7,714 bases of DNA from UBA1876 sp964515395 (GTDB lineage: Bacteria; Synergistota; Synergistia; Synergistales; Thermovirgaceae), in NCBI GenBank assembly GCA_964515395.1, contig CAZERC010000051.1, positions 1-7,714 of the forward strand, in the 5' to 3' direction. The notes under the pieces were generated by a model. That model ran no database searches. It saw nothing but the letters and a program-made list of their open reading frames with translations, and had not been told where the DNA came from. Of the stretch, positions 1 to 6,168 are shown piece after piece; within the stretch, counting starts at the first letter, position 1; each line of letters begins with the position of its first letter. The translations under genes were made by a program, and so were the position numbers.

Positions 1-270
1 CCGCCGATGACGGAACTGGTGGGACATTTGCTCAACAAGAAGATGAAAAACCGGTACCTCGGACTGGTCGGATCCTACAGCTGGAGCAAGGGGGCCCTGG
101 AGGCACTGCAGGAATTCGCCTCCAAAGGAGACTGGGATGTTGTGGAACCCCACGTAGAAGTCAAGTCCTCTCCGGGCCCGGAAGATTTGGCCGCCTGCGG
201 GCAGCTGGGGAAAAACCTCGCCGCAAAACTCAAAAGCTGCACCTATCTCGAAAAGTGTTCCCTGGATTAG
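1..270 (+). CDS. A-type flavoprotein / flavodiiron protein, C-terminal fragment
   Basis: The reading frame is open from base 1, so the start lies outside the window; 89 residues and a TAG stop are visible. The segment PPM near the left edge and the GSYSWSKGALEAL stretch (about residues 22-34 of the fragment) match the end of the flavodoxin-like FMN domain of FprA-type flavodiiron proteins, where a GSY-W-G-A motif follows the 'KNR' strand. Family members carry an N-terminal metallo-beta-lactamase-like domain with a di-iron site and reduce O2 or NO in the cytoplasm of anaerobes; that domain is not in the window, so activity cannot be judged. A stand-alone flavodoxin-domain protein is a possible alternative. 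The gene ends 28 bases before a strong terminator hairpin, so it is the last gene of its transcript. Confidence 0.8.
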   Translation, partial: PPMTELVGHLLNKKMKNRYLGLVGSYSWSKGALEALQEFASKGDWDVVEPHVEVKSSPGPEDLAACGQLGKNLAAKLKSCTYLEKCSLD

Positions 271-295
271 GTCCGGAAACTCCAAAAACTGGCCG

Positions 296-333
296 AAAGG
301 CGGGCGGATCCCTGAGGGATCCGCCCGCCTTTT
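296..333. terminator. Bidirectional intrinsic terminator between flavoprotein gene and yjbQ
   Basis: A perfect 15-bp GC-rich inverted repeat (arms 298-312 and 316-330, loop TGA 313-315) is followed on the plus strand by TTT and flanked on the other side by AAA, which reads as TTT on the minus strand. It lies between two convergent stop codons (270 and 340). The U-tracts are short but the stem is very stable, so it probably serves both transcripts. Confidence 0.85.
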
Positions 334-339
334 CACTGA

Positions 340-738
340 TCATGCCTCGTCAACACGCACAAGGACTTTCCTCATCCTCGGACCGTCGAATTCACACAGG
401 AAAATGCCCTGCCAGGTTCCGAGCAGAAACTTCCCCTCCTCAACCAGAAGGGTCAGATCCGGCCCGACCAGACTCGCCTTGATGTGGGCCGCCGAATTTC
501 CCTCGCCGTGCCCATAGTTGTCTTTCCAGGGAACGAGTTTTTCGAGGGACATCAGGATATCTGCCGCCACATCGGGATCTGCCGACTCATTGACGGTAAC
601 GGCGGCCGTCGTGTGTGGGACGAAAACCCGGCAGACGCCTCTGATAATGCCCGATTCAGATATTGCGAAAGCCACTTCCCGCGTGATATCGATCATCTGG
701 GATCTCGATTTCGTCGATATTTTCAGGGTCTTGTTCAT
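340..738 (-). CDS. yjbQ: YjbQ family protein (UPF0047, secondary thiamine-phosphate synthase family)
   Basis: A 132-residue protein of normal family length. Visible family motifs are PHTTAAVTVNESADPDV (about residues 41-57), HGEGNSAAHIKASLVG (77-92) and GTWQGIFLCEFDGPR (107-121); the conserved His and Asp/Glu residues of these blocks are present. The family is a compact trimeric cytoplasmic beta fold. E. coli YjbQ has weak thiamine-phosphate synthase activity, but the physiological role is unsettled. The start at 738 is chosen because AAAGGAGG sits just upstream on the minus strand; a longer reading frame to 783 would translate through that ribosome binding site. It is divergent from the metal permease and shares its 89-bp intergenic region, so the operator-like palindrome there could affect both. 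No sign of damage. Confidence 0.93.
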   Translation of the reverse strand: MNKTLKISTKSRSQMIDITREVAFAISESGIIRGVCRVFVPHTTAAVTVNESADPDVAADILMSLEKLVPWKDNYGHGEGNSAAHIKASLVGPDLTLLVEEGKFLLGTWQGIFLCEFDGPRMRKVLVRVDEA

Positions 739-767
739 GATTCTCCTCCTTTCGCCCGGATCTTTCT

Positions 768-796
768 TTGACTTCGGTTTCAAGAGGTGTTAGGAT
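768..796 (+). promoter_or_regulatory. Sigma70-type promoter for the metal permease
   Basis: TTGACT (768-773, five of six matches to TTGACA) is separated by 17 bases from TAGGAT (791-796, four of six matches to TATAAT). Predicted transcription start is near 803, leaving a short leader with AAGGAG before the ATG at 828. The -10 lies inside the palindrome described separately, which is the arrangement expected for repression. Confidence 0.5.
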
Positions 797-808
797 AACC
801 TAACTTAT
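789..808. promoter_or_regulatory. Candidate DtxR/IdeR-family operator
   Basis: GTTAGG (789-794) and CCTAAC (799-804) form a perfect inverted repeat around ATAA. Aligned from base 790, the 19-base stretch matches the DtxR consensus as I recall it (TTAGGTTAGCCTAACCTAA) at 15 of 19 positions. It overlaps the -10 of the permease promoter. DtxR-type regulators bind such sites with Fe(II) or Mn(II) as corepressor. The match is by eye and no regulator gene is in the window, so another metalloregulator remains possible. Confidence 0.45.
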
Positions 809-827
809 ATGGTAAGGAGTCCTTGCA

Positions 828-1877
828 ATGGGAAACTTTTTTGCCTCGATTCTCCAAGGAGCCTGGTCGGTCCTGGTCGCCTCGGCGCCGTTCATGCTCT
901 TCGGATTTCTGGCCTCGGGCCTTCTCAAAGTCTTTCTCCCCCGAGATTTCGTCAGAAAGCACCTGGGTGAAAGAAAAGTCATGTCCATCTTCAAGGCTGC
1001 CCTTCTGGGTGTTCCATTGCCCCTGTGCAGCTGTTCCGTTCTCCCTGCGGCGGCGGAGCTGAGACGCCAGGACGCCGACAAGGGCGCCGTCGCAGCCTTC
1101 CTTGTCTCGACACCGGAAAGCAGCATCGACTCCATAGCCGTGACATGGGCCCTCCTCGACCCGATCATGACGGTCCTTCGGCCACTGGCGGCCTTCCTGA
1201 CAGCGGTAGGAACGGGACTCGGCGTCCTCGCCACGGAGAAGGATAAGGACATTCCGCTGGAGCCGGGATTCCCTGATGAAGCCTGTTCCTGCCACGATCC
1301 CGACCCCACGGCTGAGCAGAACACATCATTCGTTTCAAGAATCAGCGGCGCCTTCCGGTACGGTCTTTTCGAACTCGTGGAAGACATCGGCCCGTGGTTT
1401 GCCGGAGGAGTGCTCCTGGCGGGCGTCCTGCAGGCCCTGCTGCCTGCCGATCTCATCCCGAAAACGCTCGGGACGGGCATGCTGTCGATACTCGCGACTC
1501 TGGCCGTTTCAGTCCCACTTTACATCTGCGCCTCCGCCAGCACACCTGTTGTCGCTTCTTTGGCCCTGAAGGGCCTTTCTCCGGGGGCGGCTTTGGTCTT
1601 TCTTCTGGCGGGGCCGGCCACGAACATCACTTCCCTGACGGTGATTGCCGGAATCCTGGGCCGCAAGGCAGCGGCCGTCTATCTTGCGACGATTGTTGTG
1701 TTTTCGGTGTTTCTCGGACTGGCGACAAATGCTTTCTATAAAACATTGGGGCTTGACGTGTCAAGATGGCTTGCAGGCGGCATGACGGAGACACCCGGAC
1801 TGTTTTCCATTGCGTGCGGAGTCGTGCTCTCTGTCCTGCTCCTGCGGGCTGTAGCAGTACGCTTTCTGTCACGGTAG
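828..1877 (+). CDS. SO_0444-type Cu/Zn efflux permease (DUF318/ArsP_1 superfamily)
   Basis: A 349-residue, strongly hydrophobic membrane protein in two halves. Hallmarks are PLPLCSCSVLP (about residues 64-73), STPESSIDSI (94-103), PLYICASASTP (230-240) and GPATN (262-266), the paired cysteine/serine and proline-rich motifs of this permease superfamily. Between the halves is a hydrophilic loop (about 137-170) containing a Cys-Ser-Cys-His cluster (C153, C155, H156), a plausible metal-binding site. Members are thought to export soft or thiophilic metals; the substrate (Cu, Zn or arsenical) cannot be assigned from sequence alone. The start is supported by AAGGAG seven bases upstream. A promoter and metalloregulator-like palindrome precede it, fitting metal-responsive expression. 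The gene appears intact; it could be cotranscribed with the Ub-Mut7C gene 90 bases downstream. Confidence 0.87.
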   Translation: MGNFFASILQGAWSVLVASAPFMLFGFLASGLLKVFLPRDFVRKHLGERKVMSIFKAALLGVPLPLCSCSVLPAAAELRRQDADKGAVAAFLVSTPESSIDSIAVTWALLDPIMTVLRPLAAFLTAVGTGLGVLATEKDKDIPLEPGFPDEACSCHDPDPTAEQNTSFVSRISGAFRYGLFELVEDIGPWFAGGVLLAGVLQALLPADLIPKTLGTGMLSILATLAVSVPLYICASASTPVVASLALKGLSPGAALVFLLAGPATNITSLTVIAGILGRKAAAVYLATIVVFSVFLGLATNAFYKTLGLDVSRWLAGGMTETPGLFSIACGVVLSVLLLRAVAVRFLSR

Positions 1878-1922
1878 CAAGTCGTCTCCGGCTGGGGACG
1901 CTTTACAGGCGCCCTGTCTTGC
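1877..1922 (+). other. Possible three-way-junction RNA fold downstream of the permease
   Basis: Starting on the last base of the permease stop codon, GCAAG (1877-1881) can pair with CTTGC (1918-1922), enclosing two hairpins: a 7-bp stem 1883-1889/1894-1900 with a GGCT loop (one G-U pair) and a 5-bp stem 1905-1909/1913-1917 with a CGC loop. No U-tract follows, so it is not a standard terminator. It could be a processed 3' end, a leader element for the next gene, or chance. I do not recognise a known riboswitch in it. Confidence 0.3.
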
Positions 1923-1967
1923 GAAACAATTCCCAGTGAGACTTTCAACTCGGAGGAATAGCCAATC

Positions 1968-2147
1968 ATGCCTGTCCGGCTGGTTTTTCACGGTGAGCTC
2001 GTCGAGCTGCTCAACAAAAACGGCACCCCCGGAGCCGTCAGGGAGCTGTTTCGCACGGCGCCCGCCAAGGACCTGGTGGAATCCCAGGGGGTCCCCCATA
2101 CGGAAGTGGGAAGCATCGTCACCGTCTCGGGTGAAAAAAAAGGTTTC
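1968..2147 (+). CDS. Mut7-C ubiquitin/RNAse-type protein, N-terminal fragment (Ub-Mut7C domain)
   Basis: Sixty residues are visible before the N gap. MPVRLVFHGEL at the start and AKDLVESQGVPHTEV (about residues 33-47) match the beta-grasp ubiquitin-like Ub-Mut7C domain, which in bacteria is normally fused to a C-terminal Mut7-C domain (PIN-like predicted RNase with a zinc ribbon). Full-length proteins are usually about 240-260 residues, so most of the gene, including any nuclease domain, should lie in or beyond the gap. GGAGGA at 1952-1957 supports the ATG at 1968. The last visible codons include an A-rich run (GTGAAAAAAAAGG) directly before the gap; assembly may have failed there. A stand-alone ThiS/MoaD-like protein is a less likely alternative. 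Confidence 0.72.
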
Positions 2148-2247
2148 NNNNNNNNNNNNNNNNNNNNNNNNNNNNNNNNNNNNNNNNNNNNNNNNNNNNN
2201 NNNNNNNNNNNNNNNNNNNNNNNNNNNNNNNNNNNNNNNNNNNNNNN
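2148..2247. other. Assembly gap (100 N)
   Basis: Exactly 100 undetermined bases, the usual placeholder for a scaffold gap of unknown size. It truncates the Ub-Mut7C gene from the left and the aminotransferase gene from the right. The true distance may differ greatly: the Ub-Mut7C protein alone would need roughly 500-600 more bases, so the placeholder is almost certainly too short. Confidence 0.97.
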
Positions 2248-3387
2248 CCTGGCCCCCTCGGCAAGGATCTCGGGCTCCCTGACGAGGGCGATCCGGACGA
2301 AACCCGTTCCCTTCGTCCCGAAGGACCGTCCAGGCGTCACCACGACGCCCGCCTCCTTGATGCAGAACTCGGCGAAGGCCATGTCATCGGTGCAGTCGGG
2401 CACTTCCGCCCAGATGAACATGCTTCCCTCCGGAGGTGTCATGGCCCAGCCTTTTTCAGCGGCCGTACCTATAAAGGCATCCCGCCGTGCCTGGTACATG
2501 GCCCGGGTTCGGGCGATCATTTCATCCCTGTCGGGATGTGTCAGGGCCGTGATCGCGGCCTTCTGAGCAGGTCTGTACAGACCGTAGTCGATGTTGCTCT
2601 TGAGCCGCCTGAGACCCTCGATAAAAACCCTGTTCCCGGTCACGAAGCCGATCCGCATCCCCGCCATGTTGAAGGTCTTCGAAAAGGAATTCACTTCTAC
2701 AGCCACGTCACGGGCGCCCTCGATCTCGAGAATACTCGGGGGTCTGAATCCGTCGTAGGCGAGTTCACAATAGGCGTTGTCGTAGATAAGCCAGATGTCG
2801 TTGTCCCTGCAAAAGGCAACGGCTTTCTCAAGGGTATCCTTGCCGGCGGCGACACCCAGGGGGTTGTTCGGATAGTTCAGGACCATAAACCGCGCCTTCC
2901 TGGCCACATCCCGGGGAACCTGCGTAAAATCGGGGAGGAACCCCTTTTCTTCCTCAAGGGGCAGATGCCAGGAAGTACCGTCAACCATGGTCGGCATATA
3001 GTGATATATCGGGTACCCGGGATTAGGGAGAATGCAGAGGTCTCCCTTCTCCATCGTCACCAGCGGGAAATGGGCGAATCCTTCCTGGGAGCCCCAGAGG
3101 GGGAGCACCTCCTTCGCGGGATCGAGGGAAACGCCGAAACGCTCGCCATACCAACGGGCGACCGCCGGCGGGAGCGCGGCATCGATGAAAGGATACTCAT
3201 AAGAGGCATCTTCTTTGGCCGCTTCCAGCGCCGCCTCCAGAACGGGCCCTTCCGGACGGCGGTTCGGGCTGCCCACGCCCAGGTTGATGATCTCCTTGCC
3301 CGTCGTCCGGGCTTCCGCAATCCATCCCTCCAGAAGGCTGAAAATGCCTTCATCCCCTTCACGCACCCGATTGGCCACATATGGCAT
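2248..3387 (-). CDS. PLP-dependent class I/II aminotransferase (DapL/AspC-like), lacking only the last residues
   Basis: 380 residues are visible; the C-terminal end falls in the N gap, probably only 10-20 codons. Fold-type I aminotransferase motifs appear in order: INLGVGSPNRRP (about residues 34-45), the PLP-phosphate region WGSQEG (98-103), PNPGYPIY (121-128), NYPNNPLG (171-178, the Asn contacting PLP at 175), DNAY (203-206) and SFSKTFNMAG (234-243) with the Schiff-base lysine at 237. GFVRIALV near the end holds the carboxylate-binding arginine. The family includes LL-diaminopimelate, aspartate and alanine aminotransferases; the specificity is not decidable here, and SPNRRP differs from the GDPD of typical DapL. 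The start at 3387 follows AAAGGAGGAG; a frame extending to 3426 would translate the ribosome binding site. No neighbour points to a pathway. Confidence 0.9.
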
Positions 3388-3538
3388 TGCGTTTACTCCT
3401 CCTTTTCGAAACTCGCCGTCGCACACCTCGCAAGGAACACTTCCGGGAATTCATCCTGTTTTTTTAGAGTAGCACTCCTCCGGCCGATGGGAAAGCGTGC
3501 TCGTCTTCCGGTCTTTTGTGTTACGGGAGCTGGTTTCC
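3388..3538. other. Intergenic stretch with no recognisable gene
   Basis: This divergent upstream part of the roughly 400-base gap between the aminotransferase and the ligase contains the aminotransferase ribosome binding site (AAAGGAGG on the minus strand, about 3397-3404) and an isolated T7 run near 3459-3466. I found no convincing minus-strand promoter, no coding signal and no known RNA in it. Confidence 0.5.
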
Positions 3539-3567
3539 TAGACAAGGCCCGAAATGCACGCTATAAA
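3539..3567 (+). promoter_or_regulatory. Strong sigma70-type promoter
   Basis: TAGACA (3539-3544) and TATAAA (3562-3567) each match the consensus at five of six positions and are spaced by exactly 17 bases. Transcription would begin near 3574, about 215 bases before the ligase start codon and about 150 bases before an intrinsic terminator. This is the best promoter in the window. Confidence 0.6.
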
Positions 3568-3573
3568 TGCACC

Positions 3574-3756
3574 AATCTCCCGGGAACGGGAAGGTCAGGA
3601 AGGTCATACTGGATGGACATTCGGGTCCGAAACATACCATGCATGACAGCCAGCGGTTTCTTTTTTACCAGCGCGGGTCCCCCCTCTGCGGACCGGCGTT
3701 GACACGCGCTGGACCAAAGAACAGGGCCCCCACAGAAAGCTGTGGGGGCTTTTTTT
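3574..3756 (+). ncRNA. Structured leader or independent small RNA of about 180 nt ahead of the ligase gene
   Basis: The segment from the predicted transcription start to the terminator has no coding signal but several potential helices: TCCCG-GGAA-CGGGA (3578-3591), GGAC/GTCC (3615-3618/3625-3628), and an 8-bp stem CCAGCGCG/CGCGCTGG (3668-3675/3705-3712) enclosing a 5-bp hairpin GGTCC/GGACC (3676-3680/3690-3694) with a C-rich nine-base loop. That loop (CCCCTCTGC) resembles the 5' arm of the terminator and could compete for its GGGGG arm. The order promoter, folded segment, terminator, ribosome binding site, start codon is that of a transcription-attenuating leader; an unrelated small RNA ending at its own terminator fits equally. 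I do not recognise a known riboswitch, T-box or 6S core. Confidence 0.4.
3726..3756 (+). terminator. Strong intrinsic terminator upstream of the ligase gene
   Basis: A perfect 10-bp GC-rich stem (3726-3735 with 3740-3749), an AAAG tetraloop and seven T residues (3750-3756) make a textbook rho-independent terminator on the plus strand. The opposite strand has no U-tract, so it does not serve the aminotransferase. It lies only 33 bases before the ligase ATG, so transcription from the promoter at 3539 must be stopped or pass through it to express the ligase. Confidence 0.92.
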
Positions 3757-3789
3757 ATGGGTTCAAAGGACAAAAAGGAGGAGAGAAAG

Positions 3790-5034
3790 ATGAGAATTGA
3801 CAGGCGGCAGAAGCAGGAGAAGGATCTGAATACACTCATAGGAAGGGTATGGAAAGGGGTTTCACATTACCGGGCGAAAATGGAAGATCTGGGCCTCGTT
3901 CCGGAGGATGTCCGTTCCCTGGGCGATCTTCACAAACTCCCTTTCACCACCAAGGGAGACCTGAGGGACACCTATCCCGTCGGTCTTTTGGCCTGTGATG
4001 AACATGAAATCATCCGCTATCACGTATCATCGGGAACAACAAGCAAACCGACCGTCGTGGCCTGCACGGCTGAAGACCTCAGGCTCTGGAGCCGGGCCAT
4101 GGCATCATGCCTTGAAAGCGCCGGCATCATCTCCCGCGACGTGATACAGATCGCCTACGGCTACGGGCTTTTCACCGGCGGTCTCGGGCTCCATGCCGGG
4201 GCGGAAGAGATCCAGGCTGCCGTCATTCCGGCGTCCGGGGGATTCTTGCAAAGGCAGATCCTTCTCATGAAAGATCTGAAGACAACGGTGCTGGCCTGTA
4301 CGCCTTCATACGCCCTGAAACTCTCGGAAATGCTCCAGTCGGAGGGCGAAGAACTGTCCCTTCGAATCGGCATATTCGGCGCCGAGCCCTGGTCCGAAGG
4401 GCTTCGCCTCACTCTTGAGAAGTATCTGGGTATTGTTGCCCTCGATATTTACGGGCTGTCGGAAATCATGGGTCCCGGAGTCGCCATGGAATGCCGATGC
4501 AAAAACGGCCTCCACCTTGTGGACGACCTCTTCCTCGCGGAAATTGTGGATCCTGAAACGGGCAAGCCCCTTCCCGACGGTGAAGAAGGCGAACTCGTCA
4601 TTACGACCCTCCGCAAGGAAGCTCTCCCTATGATCCGCTACCGGACTCACGACATCACACGCATTATTCCGGGAGACTGTGAATGCGGTTCACCCCGGCC
4701 AAGGATTGCAAGGATTCGCGGTCGATCCGATGAAATGCTCATCATCAGGGGTGTGAACGTCTTCCCCTCGCAAATTGAAACCGCCCTCGGACGAGTACCC
4801 GGGCTCTCGCACCACTATTACCTTGAAGTCTCCGGAACAGAAGGACACCGGGACCTCCACCTCACGGCGGAAACTCTCGAGGACCTTTCGTGTGAAGCCC
4901 TCGAGCGCCTGTAGGAAAGGGCGGCAAAGGAAATTCACAGCCTTCTCGGTATCCGGTCGGATTTGCACCTTTTGCCGCCTGGAAGCATTGATCGTTCCGA
5001 CGGGAAATCCATGAGAATCCGTTCCCGGGGCTGA
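3790..5034 (+). pseudogene. paaK: Phenylacetate-CoA ligase family gene interrupted by an in-frame TAG at 4912-4914
   Basis: PaaK-type adenylate-forming enzymes convert an aryl acid, ATP and CoA to the aryl-CoA in the cytoplasm. Motifs in order: SSGTTSKP (residues 80-87, phosphate loop, with Ser where Gly is usual), AYGYGLFTGGLGLH (122-135), GIFGAEPWSE (194-203), YGLSEIMGPG (221-230), IRYRTHD (282-288), CECG (297-300), GRSDEMLIIRGVNVFPSQIE (311-330). TAG is codon 375. In the same frame 39 more codons follow (ERAAKEIHSLLGI..., then GSIDRSDGK) to TGA at 5032; these match the family's C-terminal domain, including the conserved adenylation-step lysine (406). Without readthrough the product is 374 residues and lacks that lysine. 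The ATG at 3790 follows AAGGAGG; the N-terminus is about 14 residues shorter than E. coli PaaK. It may be a recent pseudogene, a base-call error or, less likely, UAG readthrough. The true substrate is not known. Confidence 0.85.
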
Positions 5035-5052
5035 AAACGACATGGCGACATG

Positions 5053-5090
5053 GGGGGAGAAGCTCCAGGAGCTATCGAGTCCTCTCCCCC
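5053..5090. terminator. Composite hairpin at the convergent ligase/permease ends
   Basis: GGGGGAGA (5053-5060) pairs with TCTCCCCC (5083-5090), enclosing a small hairpin AGCTC-CAG-GAGCT (5061-5073). It sits 19 bases after the ligase frame's TGA and overlaps the last codons of the minus-strand permease. Only TT follows on the plus side and no T-run on the minus side, so it is a weak intrinsic terminator at best, or a 3' stabilising structure. Confidence 0.4.
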
Positions 5091-6001
5091 TTGTCGAAAG
5101 TCATTATGCCGACTCCGAGAAGTACCAAAGCACCTCCGATAAGGACGCCCGTTTCGGGACGTTCCCCAAGGATAATGAAGGCCCACATCATGGAGAAAGG
5201 GACCTCGCTCATGGTGGTTATTGAGGCGGCGCTCCCCGAAATGTAGCGCAGTGCCGCAAGGAGGAGCCCGTAGGGAATCAGGGCGGTGACAAAGGCAAGA
5301 TAAAACAGGACAAACCAGGCTTTCACAGGAATCCGAAGCAGATCATCAATCTTTCCGCCGACTGCTGCAATAATCCACACCATGATCGTTGCCACAAAGA
5401 AAGTCCTGCTGTAAAGACCGAACCCATCGAACCTTCCCGGCCCAAAATGTCCGTTGAGCACATAGAAGGCGTATCCAAAAGAGGCGAACAGGGCCGAAGC
5501 GACGCCGGGCAAATCCAGGGAGGCGGCCAGCCTGACACCCCCGACGGTCTTCCATACGCCGACCATGGCCAGCACGAAGGCCACTATCTGAAAGGCTGTC
5601 GGAGTCTTACGGGAGAAACACCAGGTACCCAGCATCACCCAGAAAGGCGCCGTATGGTACAGCACCATGGACGTACCTATGGGGATCCTCAGAAAAGCCA
5701 ACGTCAGAAAGAGACTGCTGACAACCATCCCCGCCGAACCCAGTAGGAAAAGCGGATGCATGACGTTCCACTTCGGCTCCTTCCGGTGGCGCTGCCTGGT
5801 AAAAAGGGCGCCGAGAAGGACCAGGGACGAAAGACTGAATCTGACCAGGTTTATAACTACGATATCAAGGCCATAAGAACCTGCTATGCGAAAAAAAGGA
5901 CCTGCAGTCGCCCAAAGAAGGGCCGCAAGGGCCCCCAACAAGAGTCCGGCAAAACGCACACGAGCCACCGCCCTGTGAGAGTTTCCTACATTGTACACCA
6001 T
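5072..6001 (-). CDS. EamA/DMT superfamily permease (10-TMS)
   Basis: A 309-residue membrane protein with about ten hydrophobic segments arranged as two EamA repeats. Visible markers are GLLLGALAALLWATAGPFFRIA (about residues 19-40, first helix), IPIGTSMVLYHTAPFWVMLGTW (106-127, end of repeat 1) and SGSAASITTMSEVPFSMMWAFIILGERP (255-282), the GE-ending helix typical of repeat 2. Such inner-membrane carriers export amino acids, purines or other metabolites; the substrate cannot be assigned. The ATG at 6001 is chosen because 309 residues is the usual size and a possible promoter lies at 6030-6057; a GTG at 6061 would add 20 hydrophilic residues and also lacks a good ribosome binding site, so the start is uncertain. 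Convergent with the ligase gene, 37 bases between stops. Confidence 0.88.
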   Translation of the reverse strand: MVYNVGNSHRAVARVRFAGLLLGALAALLWATAGPFFRIAGSYGLDIVVINLVRFSLSSLVLLGALFTRQRHRKEPKWNVMHPLFLLGSAGMVVSSLFLTLAFLRIPIGTSMVLYHTAPFWVMLGTWCFSRKTPTAFQIVAFVLAMVGVWKTVGGVRLAASLDLPGVASALFASFGYAFYVLNGHFGPGRFDGFGLYSRTFFVATIMVWIIAAVGGKIDDLLRIPVKAWFVLFYLAFVTALIPYGLLLAALRYISGSAASITTMSEVPFSMMWAFIILGERPETGVLIGGALVLLGVGIMTFDKGERTR

Positions 6002-6029
6002 TGTACCCGCAGGAACGTATAACCGGCCA

Positions 6030-6057
6030 AATCTATCTGCATTCCGGCACTTATCAA
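6030..6057 (-). promoter_or_regulatory. Possible promoter of the EamA permease
   Basis: On the minus strand TTGATA (6057-6052, five of six) and TAGATT (6035-6030, four of six) are 16 bases apart, placing a start near 6023 and a short leader before the ATG at 6001. The match is modest. A 6-bp palindrome TTCTTC-A-GAAGAA (6067-6079) lies just upstream and could be a regulator site or chance. Confidence 0.3.
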
Positions 6058-6168
6058 TCACCCGGTTTCTTCAGAAGAACTCTCCTTACCGATCGCAAAA
6101 GACAACAATACATCAAAAACGGACGTTGTGTTTTAATGTAAAGGTCATACCTGCCGACTGCGGGTTTA

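Noticed and set aside
800..1480. 226-codon minus-strand open frame
   Set aside because: Antisense shadow of the permease; Arg/Ser/Pro-rich translation without motifs.
3459..3466. T7 run as a terminator on the plus strand
   Set aside because: No stable hairpin precedes it.
1936..3702. 588-codon plus-strand open frame spanning the N gap
   Set aside because: It is the antisense shadow of the aminotransferase, bridged only by Ns; the minus-strand protein has clear aminotransferase motifs.
3699..3704. Perfect TTGACA as a -35 box close to the ligase
   Set aside because: No acceptable -10 lies 16-18 bases downstream (that stretch enters the terminator stem).
3668..3716. tRNA-like end: a stem CCAGCGC/GCGCTGG followed by ACCA
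   Set aside because: Only 45 bases separate the arms, with no anticodon or T-arm consensus, so it is not a tRNA.
3742..3789. Upstream ATG (3742) as ligase start, adding 16 residues
   Set aside because: It lies inside the terminator hairpin without a ribosome binding site; AAGGAGG precedes the ATG at 3790.
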